In this document: positions 55,241 through 64,000 of the stretch, piece after piece | How positions within the stretch are numbered: position 1 is the first letter of the stretch | Layout of the letters: every line of letters starts with the position of its first letter | NCBI GenBank assembly: GCA_036268875.1 | Contig: DATATI010000074.1 | Coordinates: forward strand, 197,886 to 261,885 | Direction of reading: 5' to 3' | Length of the DNA: 64,000 nucleotides | DNA from: Polyangia bacterium | Lineage (GTDB): Bacteria > Myxococcota_A > Polyangia > Fen-1088 | Position numbers and translations under genes: made by a program | The notes under the pieces: generated by a model | Told to the model about the DNA's origin: nothing | The model's database searches: none | Seen by the model: the letters and a program-made list of their open reading frames with translations, nothing else

Positions 55241-55381
55241 GGCGCCCGTCTTTATCACAATTAGTGTTGTTTTGTTGCCTGACGACCGGCGGCAGGTGCC
55301 GGCCGACGGTCGATTGCCAGCGCGGCAAGGAAAACCATCGTGTTTTTTGACGGCCCCTCACAGGGAGGTTACCCGTGAAGA

Positions 55382-56386
<1,005 letters not shown>

Positions 56387-56493
56387 CCGCGGTTTTTCCG
56401 TCGCTGGCGACATCTCCCGACACCGCGCCGGCCCGGTCAGCGCGCGCTCGGTGGCGCGCGGAGCTTGGCGGCGTGCGGTAGACTTGATCCCTC

Positions 56494-58854
56494 TTGGCGC
56501 GCCGATCCCGCAAGCCCGTCCTGGTCAAGCCGCCGTCAGCGAACGACGCGGCCAGCGCGGCGCTGTTCATCAACCGCGAACTGTCCTGGCTGGAATTCAA
56601 CGGACGCGTCCTGGAAGAAGCGCGCGATCCGTCGGTGCCGCTGCTGGAACGCCTGAAGTTCCTCACCATCGTTGCCTCCAACCTGGACGAGTTCTTCATG
56701 GTGCGCGTCGCCGGCTTGAAGCAGCAGCTGTCCGGCAACGTCGCCGAGACGCCGCCCGACGGTTTGACCGCCGCGCAACAGCTGGCCGCGATCAGCGCCC
56801 GCGCTCACGCGATGGTGGCGGAACAGTATCGCCTGTGGCGCACCGACATCGGTCCGGGCCTGGAACAGGCCGGCGTCCGCTGGCGACGGCCGGCCCAGCT
56901 GGCACCCGAACAGAAAGCGGCCTTTTTGTCGTATTTCTCGCGCGAGGTGTGGCCGGTGCTGACGCCGCTGGCGGTGGATCCCGGCCATCCGTTTCCCATC
57001 CTGCGCAACCGCAGCCTGAACCTGGCCATCTTGCTGCACAAGGAACGCGAGAAGGTGGCCCGCCGCGAGACCATCATCGCCGTGGTGCAGGTGCCGTCGC
57101 TGCTGGCGCGGGTGATGGACGTGCCCTCGGCCCCTGCGAACGGAGCGCCGGCCGACGGCGCCGCGCCGACCCGGTTTTCCTATCTGCTGCTGGAAGATCT
57201 GATCGCCATGCAGGCCGGCGAGCTGTTCCCTGGTTTTCGGGTGGTGGGCTGCAGCGCCTTCCGGGTGACGCGCAACTTCGACCTCAGCATCGACGAGGAC
57301 GAGGCCGACGATCTGGTGAAGACCATCCAGAAAGAGCTGCGGCGACGGGAGCGCGGCAGCGCTGTGCGTCTGGAGATCGCCCACGACTCGCCGCCCGAGG
57401 TGGTGAATTTTCTGCGCACCGCCCTGCGCCTCGAGAACGACGACGTCTATCTGATCGACGGGCCGTTGCACCTGGCTGATCTGGCGCCCATCTACGGCCG
57501 CGACGATCTGCGCGAGTACAAGGCCGACGCCTTCTCGCCGCAGATCGTGCCGCCGCTGCAGGAATACGACGATATTTTCCGGGTCATCGCCCAGCGGGAC
57601 ATCCTGCTGCAACACCCGTACGAATCGTTCGAAGACGTGGTCGAATTCATCTCCGAGGCAGCCGGCGATCCCAATGTCCTGGCCATCAAACAGACGCTGT
57701 ACCGAACCAGCGCCGATTCGCCCATCGTGCGGGCGTTGACCCGGGCCGCCGAAAACGGCAAGCAGGTGACGGCGGTGGTCGAGCTGAAGGCGCGTTTCGA
57801 CGAGGCGCCGAACATTCAGTGGGCGCGCACCCTGGAAGACGCCGGCGTGCACGTGGTGTACGGCCTGCTTGGCCTCAAGACCCACTGCAAGGTGGCGCTG
57901 GTGGTGCGGCGTGAAGGCGCGCACATCAAGCGGTACGTCCATCTGTCGACCGGCAACTACAACCCCAGCACCGCCCGGGTCTACGGCGACATCTCTTATT
58001 TCACCGCTCGCGACGCGTACGCCGACGACGCCGGCGCGCTGTTTAACTTATTGACCGGGTATTCGTCGCCGCCGTCTTGGAAGCGCTTCGAGGTGGCGCC
58101 GCTGGGCCTGCACGAGCGCATCCTGGCACTGGTCGAACGAGAGACGGCGCTGGGCCCGCGCGGGAAAATTGTTGCCAAGATGAACGCCCTGGTCGACGCG
58201 CCGGTGATCAAGGCGCTGTACCGGGCGTCGCAGGCGGGCGTCTCGATCGATCTCATCGTGCGTGGCATCTGCTGCCTGCGACCCGGCGTGCCCGGCACCA
58301 GCGACAACATCCGGGTGATCAGCGTAGTCGATCGCTTCCTGGAACACTCGCGCGTCTTCTATTTCGAAAACGGCGGCAAGCGCGAGGTGTACCTGTCGTC
58401 GGCCGACTGGATGCCGCGCAACTTCCTGCGCCGGGTCGAGGTGATGTTCCCCATAGACGACGATGGACTGCGCGACCGCGTGGTCGATGAGATCCTGCAG
58501 ACCACATTGGCCGACAACGTCAAGGCGCGGCGCCTTTTGGCCGATGGAACGTACGTGCGCACACGACAAGACCAGCCCAGCGCGGGATCGGGCGGTAACG
58601 GCGTGGCGACGTTGCGTCCAGGCTTGCGCAGCCAGGCGCGTTTCATGGAGCTGGCGCGCGAAAAAGCGCAGGCTCCCGCCGTGCCCGGCGGCAGTAGCGG
58701 CGGCTATCCGGTGCGTTCGACGCCGCAGGCGGCGCGCGCCGGCGGCAGCGGCCCGCCGCCTGCTGGCGTGCTGACCCCCGCGCCTGAGTTGAGCTCTCTT
58801 TCATCAGTACCACCAGCGCCGGTGGTACCCAAATCCGGAGGATCGTCGGGATGA
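56494..58854 (+). CDS. ppk1: Polyphosphate kinase 1
   Basis: The 786-residue protein polymerises ATP gamma-phosphate into polyphosphate. The start is TTG 56494. It has the N domain (INRELSWLEFNGRVLEEA, SNLDEFFMVRVAGLK), the head domain, and the phospholipase-D-like core with the autophosphorylated histidine in VHLSTGNYNPSTARVYGD and the second-half segments FENGGKREVYLSSADWMPRN. About 80 Pro/Gly/Ser-rich residues at the C-terminus are extra. The stop overlaps the next start (ATGA), so it leads a coupled run of four genes. Confidence 0.95.
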   Translation: MARRSRKPVLVKPPSANDAASAALFINRELSWLEFNGRVLEEARDPSVPLLERLKFLTIVASNLDEFFMVRVAGLKQQLSGNVAETPPDGLTAAQQLAAISARAHAMVAEQYRLWRTDIGPGLEQAGVRWRRPAQLAPEQKAAFLSYFSREVWPVLTPLAVDPGHPFPILRNRSLNLAILLHKEREKVARRETIIAVVQVPSLLARVMDVPSAPANGAPADGAAPTRFSYLLLEDLIAMQAGELFPGFRVVGCSAFRVTRNFDLSIDEDEADDLVKTIQKELRRRERGSAVRLEIAHDSPPEVVNFLRTALRLENDDVYLIDGPLHLADLAPIYGRDDLREYKADAFSPQIVPPLQEYDDIFRVIAQRDILLQHPYESFEDVVEFISEAAGDPNVLAIKQTLYRTSADSPIVRALTRAAENGKQVTAVVELKARFDEAPNIQWARTLEDAGVHVVYGLLGLKTHCKVALVVRREGAHIKRYVHLSTGNYNPSTARVYGDISYFTARDAYADDAGALFNLLTGYSSPPSWKRFEVAPLGLHERILALVERETALGPRGKIVAKMNALVDAPVIKALYRASQAGVSIDLIVRGICCLRPGVPGTSDNIRVISVVDRFLEHSRVFYFENGGKREVYLSSADWMPRNFLRRVEVMFPIDDDGLRDRVVDEILQTTLADNVKARRLLADGTYVRTRQDQPSAGSGGNGVATLRPGLRSQARFMELAREKAQAPAVPGGSSGGYPVRSTPQAARAGGSGPPPAGVLTPAPELSSLSSVPPAPVVPKSGGSSG

Positions 58855-59450
58855 CTGCCGTGATTGTCCGTCGCGTGTTTGTCGCCGCGCTGGCGCTGGG
58901 GTTCGCCGGGATGGGCGTGGTCGCGCCGGTGCAGGCCTCGCTGGTGGTGGCGCTGGATCTGAGTCAGCTGGTCAGCCACGCCGACCACATCGTGGTCACC
59001 GACGTGGTCTCGGTGCAGGCGGCGTGGGACGCCAAGCACGAGCGCATCGTCTCGACCATTCAACTGAACGTGGTCGAATCGTGGAAGGGGCCGGCCACAC
59101 CGCAAAGTCGCATCACCGTCGTGCAACCCGGCGGCACCGTCGACGACATCACCATGGTGGTCTTCGGGATGACCCAGTTTCGCCCCGGCGAACGCTCGCT
59201 GGTCTTCCTGCGCGGGAGCATGACCGCCGCCAGCGTGGTGGGAATGGCCCAGGGCAAGCGGGCGCTGTTTCGTGAAGCCGCCACCGGCCGCTGGATGGCG
59301 GACGGCCCCGATCGCTCGGGCGCGCTTTTCTTGCGGCCGGATGCCGCCACGCCCGCCGCGGCGACCGCCGCCACGGAGAACGCTCTGCGCCGACGGGCGC
59401 TGGACGATCTGCACCAGGACATACGCGCGATGATGAAAGCCGGCCGATGA
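58851..59450 (+). CDS. Secreted protein of unknown function, coupled to ppk1 and a metalloprotease
   Basis: The 199-residue product starts with a signal peptide (VFVAALALGFAGMGVVAPVQA). The mature part begins SLVVALDLSQLVSHADHIV and contains beta-rich segments (STIQLNVVESWKG, SRITVVQPGG, FRPGERSLVFLRG). The C-terminal third is Ala/Arg-rich and helical. Similar small exported proteins seem to accompany matrixin-like proteases in Myxococcota, but the role is unknown. Both junctions are ATGA overlaps, so it is translated together with ppk1 and the first protease. Confidence 0.75.
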   Translation: MTAVIVRRVFVAALALGFAGMGVVAPVQASLVVALDLSQLVSHADHIVVTDVVSVQAAWDAKHERIVSTIQLNVVESWKGPATPQSRITVVQPGGTVDDITMVVFGMTQFRPGERSLVFLRGSMTAASVVGMAQGKRALFREAATGRWMADGPDRSGALFLRPDAATPAAATAATENALRRRALDDLHQDIRAMMKAGR

Positions 59451-60388
59451 ACGCAGCGCGATCGTGCCGGGCGCTCTTGCCCGGGCTGGCGGCCTTTTTC
59501 CTGGCCACGCCGGCGCAGGCCTATGTCCGCTACATCACCGAGACCGGAAAACCCTTCCAGTGGATGCAAAGCTGCGTGCACCTCACCGGCTATCCCAATC
59601 AAGACGACTTCCCGGACATGACGTCGGATCAGGTGCTGACCGCCGTGACCGGCGCGGCGAACGCCTGGAGCAGCGTCTCGCAGTCGTGCACGTTCTTGAC
59701 CATCGACGTGTCACTGTCGTCGGCGGCGGCGCCGAGCGCGATCGCCGACATGAAAAACTCGCTGATCTTTCGCCACCAGGACTGGTGCAGCCCCACCGAT
59801 ACCCCGTGGACCTGCAGCTACGATCCATCGGCGCTGGCCATCACGTCGGTGTTCGTCCAGCGCAGCACAGGCCGCATTCAAGAGGCTGACATCGAAGTCA
59901 ACGATCGCTGGTTCGGCTGGACCGACCTTGATCTGTTTCCTCAGGACACGACCAAACAGGATCTGCAGAACGCGCTGACTCACGAGATGGGTCACCTGAT
60001 CGGACTGGACCACACGTGCTACACGGCCGGCACCAACACCACCCGCACGAAGGACAACAACGGCAACCCGGTCCCCGACTGCGCCAACGCGCCGCCCGAG
60101 GTGCAAGCGACCACCATGTTCGCCTCGGCAAAACCGGGCGACGTCTCGAAGCGCACGCTGGAAGCCGACGACAAGCAGGCGGTCTGTGACGTCTACCCGC
60201 TGGCCAACGACCCGGCGTATTGCCCGGCGGCCACCGCCGCCGCCGTCGAGCCGAGCAAGCCGTTCGGTTGCGCCGTGGCGCCGGCCGAAGGGACGACCGG
60301 CGCGCGGGCAACAGCCGGCCTTCTCACGCTGGCGGCGACCGCGCTGGTTCTTCGTCGCCGCCAACGCGCCGGCCGCGCGCCCAGGTAA
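59447..60388 (+). CDS. Matrixin-like zinc metalloprotease with MYXO-CTERM-like tail (copy 1)
   Basis: This 313-residue exported protein has a signal peptide ending near TPAQA. The metzincin zinc motif HEMGHLIGLDH gives ligands His179, His183 and His189 and the base Glu180, followed by a Met-turn-like ATTMF. Cysteines in SCVHLTGYP, QDWC and TCSYDPS suggest disulphides. The last about 40 residues are FGC, a hydrophobic helix (GLLTLAATALVLRRRQR) and an Arg-rich end, the layout of MYXO-CTERM sorting tails. It is probably an active protease anchored or released at the cell surface. The stop is three bases before copy 2. Confidence 0.85.
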   Translation: MNAARSCRALLPGLAAFFLATPAQAYVRYITETGKPFQWMQSCVHLTGYPNQDDFPDMTSDQVLTAVTGAANAWSSVSQSCTFLTIDVSLSSAAAPSAIADMKNSLIFRHQDWCSPTDTPWTCSYDPSALAITSVFVQRSTGRIQEADIEVNDRWFGWTDLDLFPQDTTKQDLQNALTHEMGHLIGLDHTCYTAGTNTTRTKDNNGNPVPDCANAPPEVQATTMFASAKPGDVSKRTLEADDKQAVCDVYPLANDPAYCPAATAAAVEPSKPFGCAVAPAEGTTGARATAGLLTLAATALVLRRRQRAGRAPR

Positions 60389-60391
60389 GCC

Positions 60392-61291
60392 GTGCGTGTG
60401 TCGGCGGTCATCGTGCTTGGGCTTGTGCTGGCGGCTCCGGCCGCGGCGTTCGCCTTCGTCCCCTACCGCACCGCCGACAACTCGCACGGGTTCTACTGGC
60501 CGACCACCTGCGTGGGCCTCACCGCCTACGCCGACAACTTTCAGGAGATCCCTTATGACCAGACGATGAACGCCATCCGCGCCGCGGCGCGCACCTGGAG
60601 CCACGCCTCGCTGTCGTGCACGTATCTGGACGTGGAGATCTTGGTCGGCAGCGGCACGCCTCCCCACGCCGCCAACGACGCACGCAACATCCTGGTCTTT
60701 CGCACCGACCGCTGGTGCAAGTGGAACGACCCGCCCGAACAGTGCAGCTATGATCCGTCGGCGCTGGCCATCACGTCGGTGTTCGCCAAGGGCGACGGCC
60801 ACATCATCGACGCCGACATCGAGGTGAACGCCGCCATGGGCGACATCGAATGGATGAACGCCGACGTGATGCCCGTGGCCGGTAAATATGATCTGCAGAA
60901 CGCCCTCACTCACGAGATGGGCCACTTCATCGGTCTCGACCACACCTGCTATCAGCCGGACCCCAACAAATCGCGCCCACTAGACAACCTGGGCAACATG
61001 GTTCCCGACTGCGACAGCGCGCCGCCCGAGGTGATGGCGACGACGATGTTCAACGAGACCACCGCCGGCGAGACGTCGAAGCGCATGCTGGCGATGGACG
61101 ATCAAAACGGGGTCTGCGACACCTACCCGCCGGCGCTGGATCCGATGATCTGCAACATCAATTTACCCGATGACACGTTCGGCTGCGCCACCCGCCCCGG
61201 CCGCGCCCACTCAAGCGAGCTGGCGGCGACGCTGATCTTCTTGACCGCGGCGGTGGCAGTCAGCCGCCGGCGCGCCCGCCCACGTCGCTGA
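60392..61291 (+). CDS. Matrixin-like zinc metalloprotease with MYXO-CTERM-like tail (copy 2)
   Basis: A tandem paralogue of the preceding gene, 299 residues from GTG 60392. The signal peptide is VIVLGLVLAAPAAAFA. It shares CSYDPSALAITSVF, DLQNALTHEMGH, GLDHTCY and PDC-x2-APPEV with copy 1. Zinc ligands would be His174, His178 and His184 with Glu175. The C-terminal tail is again FGC, a hydrophobic stretch and RRRARPRR. The two differ in the loop after DIEVN and in the linker before the tail, so substrates may differ. Both are followed by a convergent lipoprotein gene. Confidence 0.85.
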   Translation: MRVSAVIVLGLVLAAPAAAFAFVPYRTADNSHGFYWPTTCVGLTAYADNFQEIPYDQTMNAIRAAARTWSHASLSCTYLDVEILVGSGTPPHAANDARNILVFRTDRWCKWNDPPEQCSYDPSALAITSVFAKGDGHIIDADIEVNAAMGDIEWMNADVMPVAGKYDLQNALTHEMGHFIGLDHTCYQPDPNKSRPLDNLGNMVPDCDSAPPEVMATTMFNETTAGETSKRMLAMDDQNGVCDTYPPALDPMICNINLPDDTFGCATRPGRAHSSELAATLIFLTAAVAVSRRRARPRR

Positions 61292-61294
61292 TCG

Positions 61295-63415
61295 TCAACG
61301 CAGCGGCTGCAGGTTGATGCGCACGTCGCGCAGCGAAGGCTCGCCCAGCGTGCCACTGGGTGGAACGTCGACGGCGCTCTCCCCGGATTCAAAGCCGGAC
61401 GCATCGACGGTGATGGTCCAGCGGCCGGGCAGAAGCGCGGCCAGAGAAAACGCTCCGCCCTTGCGCACGCTGCCGGTAGCGCTGCGTCCGTCGGGGCCGC
61501 GCGCCTCGAGGCGAAACTTGGTCACCGCGGCGCCGCTGCGACCGTCGTGAACCTCGCCAGAGACGGCGCCGGGGATGGGCACCACCACCGACGCGAAAAC
61601 GCCCGCCATGGCGGCCGTCTTTGTCGATGGATAGGCCGACTGCCGAACCTCCAGCACCAACGGCACCGCCGGCAATTGCGCCAGCCGAAAGTGCCCACCC
61701 ATGTCCGCTATCGTGGTGGCCAGGATCGCCGCCCCGTCAGGGACGCGCAGCGGGTCGGCGGCGGCGGCACCCGCACCGGCGTCACCGGGCGGCGCGGCGG
61801 GCGCGGCGGGCCAGGCGATCACCAACGCGCGACCAATCGGCCGGCCCCCGCTGTCTTGCACCAACCCCTCCAGCGCGGCGTCCGCGCGGACCATCGACAC
61901 TTCCAGCGGCGCCGGCGCGCCGCCGTCGGTGGCGGCGACCGACAGTTGCTGGTTGCGCATGCCGGGCGCTGACACCGTCAGCGCGTATCGCCCCGGCGGC
62001 AAGGACAACGAAAATTGTCCGGCCCCGTCGGTCAAGGCGAACGGACCGTCGGCAACGGCGACGCGCGCGCCTTCCAGCGGCGACTGAAATTCGTCCAGCA
62101 CCCGCCCGGCCACCGCAATGCCGTCGGCCAGAACCAGATCGGGGACGTCACGACGCTGGCCCGGACCAAGAGCGATCTCGTCGCTGCGCACCGGCACGCG
62201 GCCGCTGGCGCTGGCGTCCAGCCGAATTTTTCCCGGCCAGAGATCCGACAGCACAAAGTGTCCGCCGGCGTCGGTCAGCGCGCTGCGCGCGGTGGCCACC
62301 AGCCGCCCGCTACTGGTCGGCACCGCCGCTGCTTCTGCCGCCAGTGGCAACGGTTCGCTGGTCACCGCCAGATCGATCGGCCCCGGGGCCAGGCAGCGCA
62401 CGACGGCTGCCGCCACACCGCGCCCATGCGTGTCGACCACCCGACCGGTCACGGCGGCGCCGCGGACCAGTTCCAGCGTGATTGGCTTTGGCGCGCCAGC
62501 GCCCACCGTCGCCGGCAGCGTGGTCTGGACGATCCGCCGGGGCAGATAGCCGACGTGGCGCGCGGTCAGCCGATAGTCGCCCGCCGGCAGCGCGCGACAA
62601 GTCCAGTCGCCGTTGCCGTCGACGCGCGCCACGTCCACCGCCCCGGTGCTGTCGGCCGCGATCGCGATGCGCACCTCGCTGTCCGGCAAGGGCGCCCCGT
62701 CATCGCCGATCACTCGACCGCTCAGCGTCGAACCAGGTTCCAGCTGCAATCGCGACGGCGGCGGCGGTGGACCGGCGCGCGACAAAATGATCTCCGGCGT
62801 GGACTTCGACGCCAGGCTGCCGCGCACGGCGCGTACGCTGTAGGCGCCGGGACCCAGGCCGCCGAAGGTGAAGCGGCCATCGCCACCGGTCTGGATCTGG
62901 CGCTGCGGTTCGACGGTCTCGCCGCCCAGAAGAACCAGAGCGCCGGCGGCGGGGGCACCGGCGTTGAACACCACGCCGCTCAGGCTTTGAACGGCGCCGT
63001 CCAGAGGCACCGACAGCGGCATCGAGGACGGCGGCAGCGGACCGACATGCGCTGGTGGAAACCCCGGCGCTTCCACCAGCAGCTGGCGCCAGCCGGGACG
63101 CGGCGCGGGAAAAACGAAGCGGCCGGTGTCATCAGCGATGGCTTGCGCGGGCGCGCCAGCGTCGGCCGGCGGCTCCGTCCACAGTAGCACGCGCGCCGAC
63201 GGCACCGGCCGCGCCTGATTGTCCAGGATCTGGCCGGTCAGCGGCGTCGGACCCGACGCGGCGTCGGCGCTGACGTGATCGCCGGTCGGCGCCGCTTTCG
63301 GCCGCGCCACGGGGTGCCGGCGACAGCCCGCGGCGCCCACCACCATCAGCAGGCCCAGCACGTGCCAGCGCCCGAGCCGAAGAGCGAAGGCGGGAGCATG
63401 GCTTGCGGAAACCAT
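61295..63415 (-). CDS. Lipoprotein with seven carboxypeptidase-regulatory-like repeats
   Basis: The 706-residue protein starts with a signal whose hydrophobic part ends in GAAGC, a plausible lipobox. It then holds seven repeats of the beta-sandwich pattern G-x-V-x-D-x2-G-x-P-(V/L)-x-GA-x-V, for example LTGQILDNQARPVPSARV, LSGRVIGDDGAPLPDSEV, VTGRVVDTHGRGVAAAV and VAGRVLDEFQSPLEGARV. Such CarboxypepD_reg/Cna-B-like modules are extracellular and often bind carbohydrate or proteins; no catalytic domain is visible. It is convergent with the protease pair, so it is not in that operon. Confidence 0.82.
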   Translation of the reverse strand: MVSASHAPAFALRLGRWHVLGLLMVVGAAGCRRHPVARPKAAPTGDHVSADAASGPTPLTGQILDNQARPVPSARVLLWTEPPADAGAPAQAIADDTGRFVFPAPRPGWRQLLVEAPGFPPAHVGPLPPSSMPLSVPLDGAVQSLSGVVFNAGAPAAGALVLLGGETVEPQRQIQTGGDGRFTFGGLGPGAYSVRAVRGSLASKSTPEIILSRAGPPPPPSRLQLEPGSTLSGRVIGDDGAPLPDSEVRIAIAADSTGAVDVARVDGNGDWTCRALPAGDYRLTARHVGYLPRRIVQTTLPATVGAGAPKPITLELVRGAAVTGRVVDTHGRGVAAAVVRCLAPGPIDLAVTSEPLPLAAEAAAVPTSSGRLVATARSALTDAGGHFVLSDLWPGKIRLDASASGRVPVRSDEIALGPGQRRDVPDLVLADGIAVAGRVLDEFQSPLEGARVAVADGPFALTDGAGQFSLSLPPGRYALTVSAPGMRNQQLSVAATDGGAPAPLEVSMVRADAALEGLVQDSGGRPIGRALVIAWPAAPAAPPGDAGAGAAAADPLRVPDGAAILATTIADMGGHFRLAQLPAVPLVLEVRQSAYPSTKTAAMAGVFASVVVPIPGAVSGEVHDGRSGAAVTKFRLEARGPDGRSATGSVRKGGAFSLAALLPGRWTITVDASGFESGESAVDVPPSGTLGEPSLRDVRINLQPLR

Positions 63416-63453
63416 CCGTGGATGCTAAACGTACGCGCCTTCCGGAGGAAATT

Positions 63454-63645
63454 ATGCCAGCGCAGTGTGCCGTCTGCGGGAAACAACGTCGGGTCGCGAA
63501 CAACGTTAGCCACTCGAACATCAAGACCAAAAGCATCCAGCGTCCCAACCTTCGCCGCGTCCGCGCCAAGGTGAACGGCGCCAACAAGCACATCCGCGTG
63601 TGCACCCGCTGCCTGCGCTCCGGCGCGGTCAGCAAAGCCGGCTAG
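63454..63645 (+). CDS. rpmB: 50S ribosomal protein L28 (zinc-binding form)
   Basis: The ATG at 63454 has GGAGG six bases upstream and gives 63 residues. The sequence CAVCGKQRRVANNVSHSN, KTKSIQRPNLRRVRA and ICTRC-type end (VCTRCLRSG) are those of L28. Cys5, Cys8 and the second CxxC make the zinc-ribbon (C+) version. An upstream in-frame extension is not conserved. The divergent neighbour starts 38 bases away. Confidence 0.96.
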   Translation: MPAQCAVCGKQRRVANNVSHSNIKTKSIQRPNLRRVRAKVNGANKHIRVCTRCLRSGAVSKAG

Positions 63646-63715
63646 ACGCGCCGATTGTCGCTCGTGCCCGCAACGCTGTTGCAGCGACGGGCGCGACGCG
63701 TATGCTGAGTTCGTG

Positions 63716-64000
63716 ATGAAGCCGGCGCGTGGTCCGATCGTGTACCGTAAGCGCCGCGAGGCGATGCCGGCGCCGGAGACCTCCGCCGACCTGATGGGCG
63801 CGACGCTGGCGCGCCTGGGTGGACACGGCCGCGCCCTGGAGTTTCGCGTCTTCGAGAGTTACCAGTCCACCGTCGGCGCCATGCTGCGCGACCGCACCGC
63901 GCCGGAGCGCCTGCTGGGCACGACGCTGATGGTGCGGGTGGAAAGTTCGGCGCTCGGTCACGAGCTGACCATGCTGAAGGGCGAGATCTTGATGAAGATG
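63716..64000 (+). CDS. DUF721/DciA-like protein, 5' part (cut by window end)
   Basis: The frame from ATG 63716 stays open to the window end (95 residues; GTG 63713 is an alternative). The fragment starts basic (RGPIVYRKRREAMP), then has a helix ADLMGATLARLGGHGRALEF and the pattern LMVRVESSALGHELTMLKGEIL, the DUF721 motif of DciA-type proteins. DciA helps load the replicative helicase in bacteria without DnaC. The rest lies outside the window, so this is a moderately sure family call. Confidence 0.72.
   Translation, partial: MKPARGPIVYRKRREAMPAPETSADLMGATLARLGGHGRALEFRVFESYQSTVGAMLRDRTAPERLLGTTLMVRVESSALGHELTMLKGEILMKM

Noticed and set aside
53486-55264. A 592-codon plus-strand frame with hydrophobic stretches
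   Set aside because: It is antisense to the HARE-HTH gene. The apparent hydrophobic repeats come from reading the acidic Asp/Glu/Gly low-complexity codons backwards.

Overview
The window is a GC-rich bacterial chromosome segment, tightly packed, with no gene-free stretch above about 300 bases. It looks like a member of the Myxococcota: it has a eukaryote-like Ser/Thr kinase, a giant kinase/TPR/GAF/sigma-54 activator, paired DUF1552/DUF1592 proteins, twin metalloproteases with MYXO-CTERM-like tails, myxobacterial-type outer-membrane beta-barrel proteins and a Gly/Ser-rich lipoprotein repertoire. This class-level placement is inference from gene content; no rRNA is present. I see no insertion sequence, prophage or CRISPR array.

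Layout. 1-7.3 kb: end of an OPT-family transporter, a Ser/Thr kinase divergent from tatD, a PilZ-like protein, purC-purB and a quinone oxidoreductase. 7.5-9 kb: an orphan protein built from two FliD-like modules, with no flagellar genes nearby. 9-12.7 kb: arginine operon argC-argJB-argR, in which ArgJ and ArgB are one polypeptide, with an ARG-box-like palindrome over the probable argC promoter. 12.8-22.8 kb: the conserved transcription/translation cluster rimP-nusA-ylxR-infB-DUF503-rbfA-truB-rpsO-pnp followed by dut, all on the minus strand, with a promoter and an apparent attenuator hairpin ahead of rimP. 22.9-25.7 kb: a nitrilase-family amidase and recJ. 25.7-29.4 kb: a Tat-exported DUF1552 protein and a haem-motif DUF1592-type multidomain protein. 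29.5-33 kb: yajC-secD-secF. 33-37.4 kb: TPR protein, epmA-efp, a tRNA with anticodon CAT, cmk, a lipoprotein prolyl isomerase and a 2[4Fe-4S] ferredoxin. 37.5-42.8 kb: smc divergent from ftsY.

43-53.4 kb is the regulatory and envelope part: two outer-membrane beta-barrel proteins, a small secreted protein with a possible sigma-54 promoter, the 1683-residue kinase/activator, a HEAT-repeat lipoprotein, a Ddl-like ATP-grasp enzyme and lipB. 53.4-61.3 kb: a protein with two HARE-HTH domains, a long acidic insert and a degenerate restriction-endonuclease-like domain; then ddl, ppk1, a secreted protein and two tandem zinc metalloproteases in a coupled run. 61.3-64 kb: a lipoprotein with seven carboxypeptidase-regulatory-like repeats, rpmB (zinc form of L28) and the start of a DUF721/DciA-like gene cut by the window end.

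Most genes here are housekeeping. The best candidates for new biology are the ArgJ-ArgB fusion, the orphan FliD-like protein, the double-HARE protein with a dead nuclease fold, the giant kinase/sigma-54 activator with its neighbours, and the coupled ppk-protease unit. All functional statements come from reading motifs; no database search was run.
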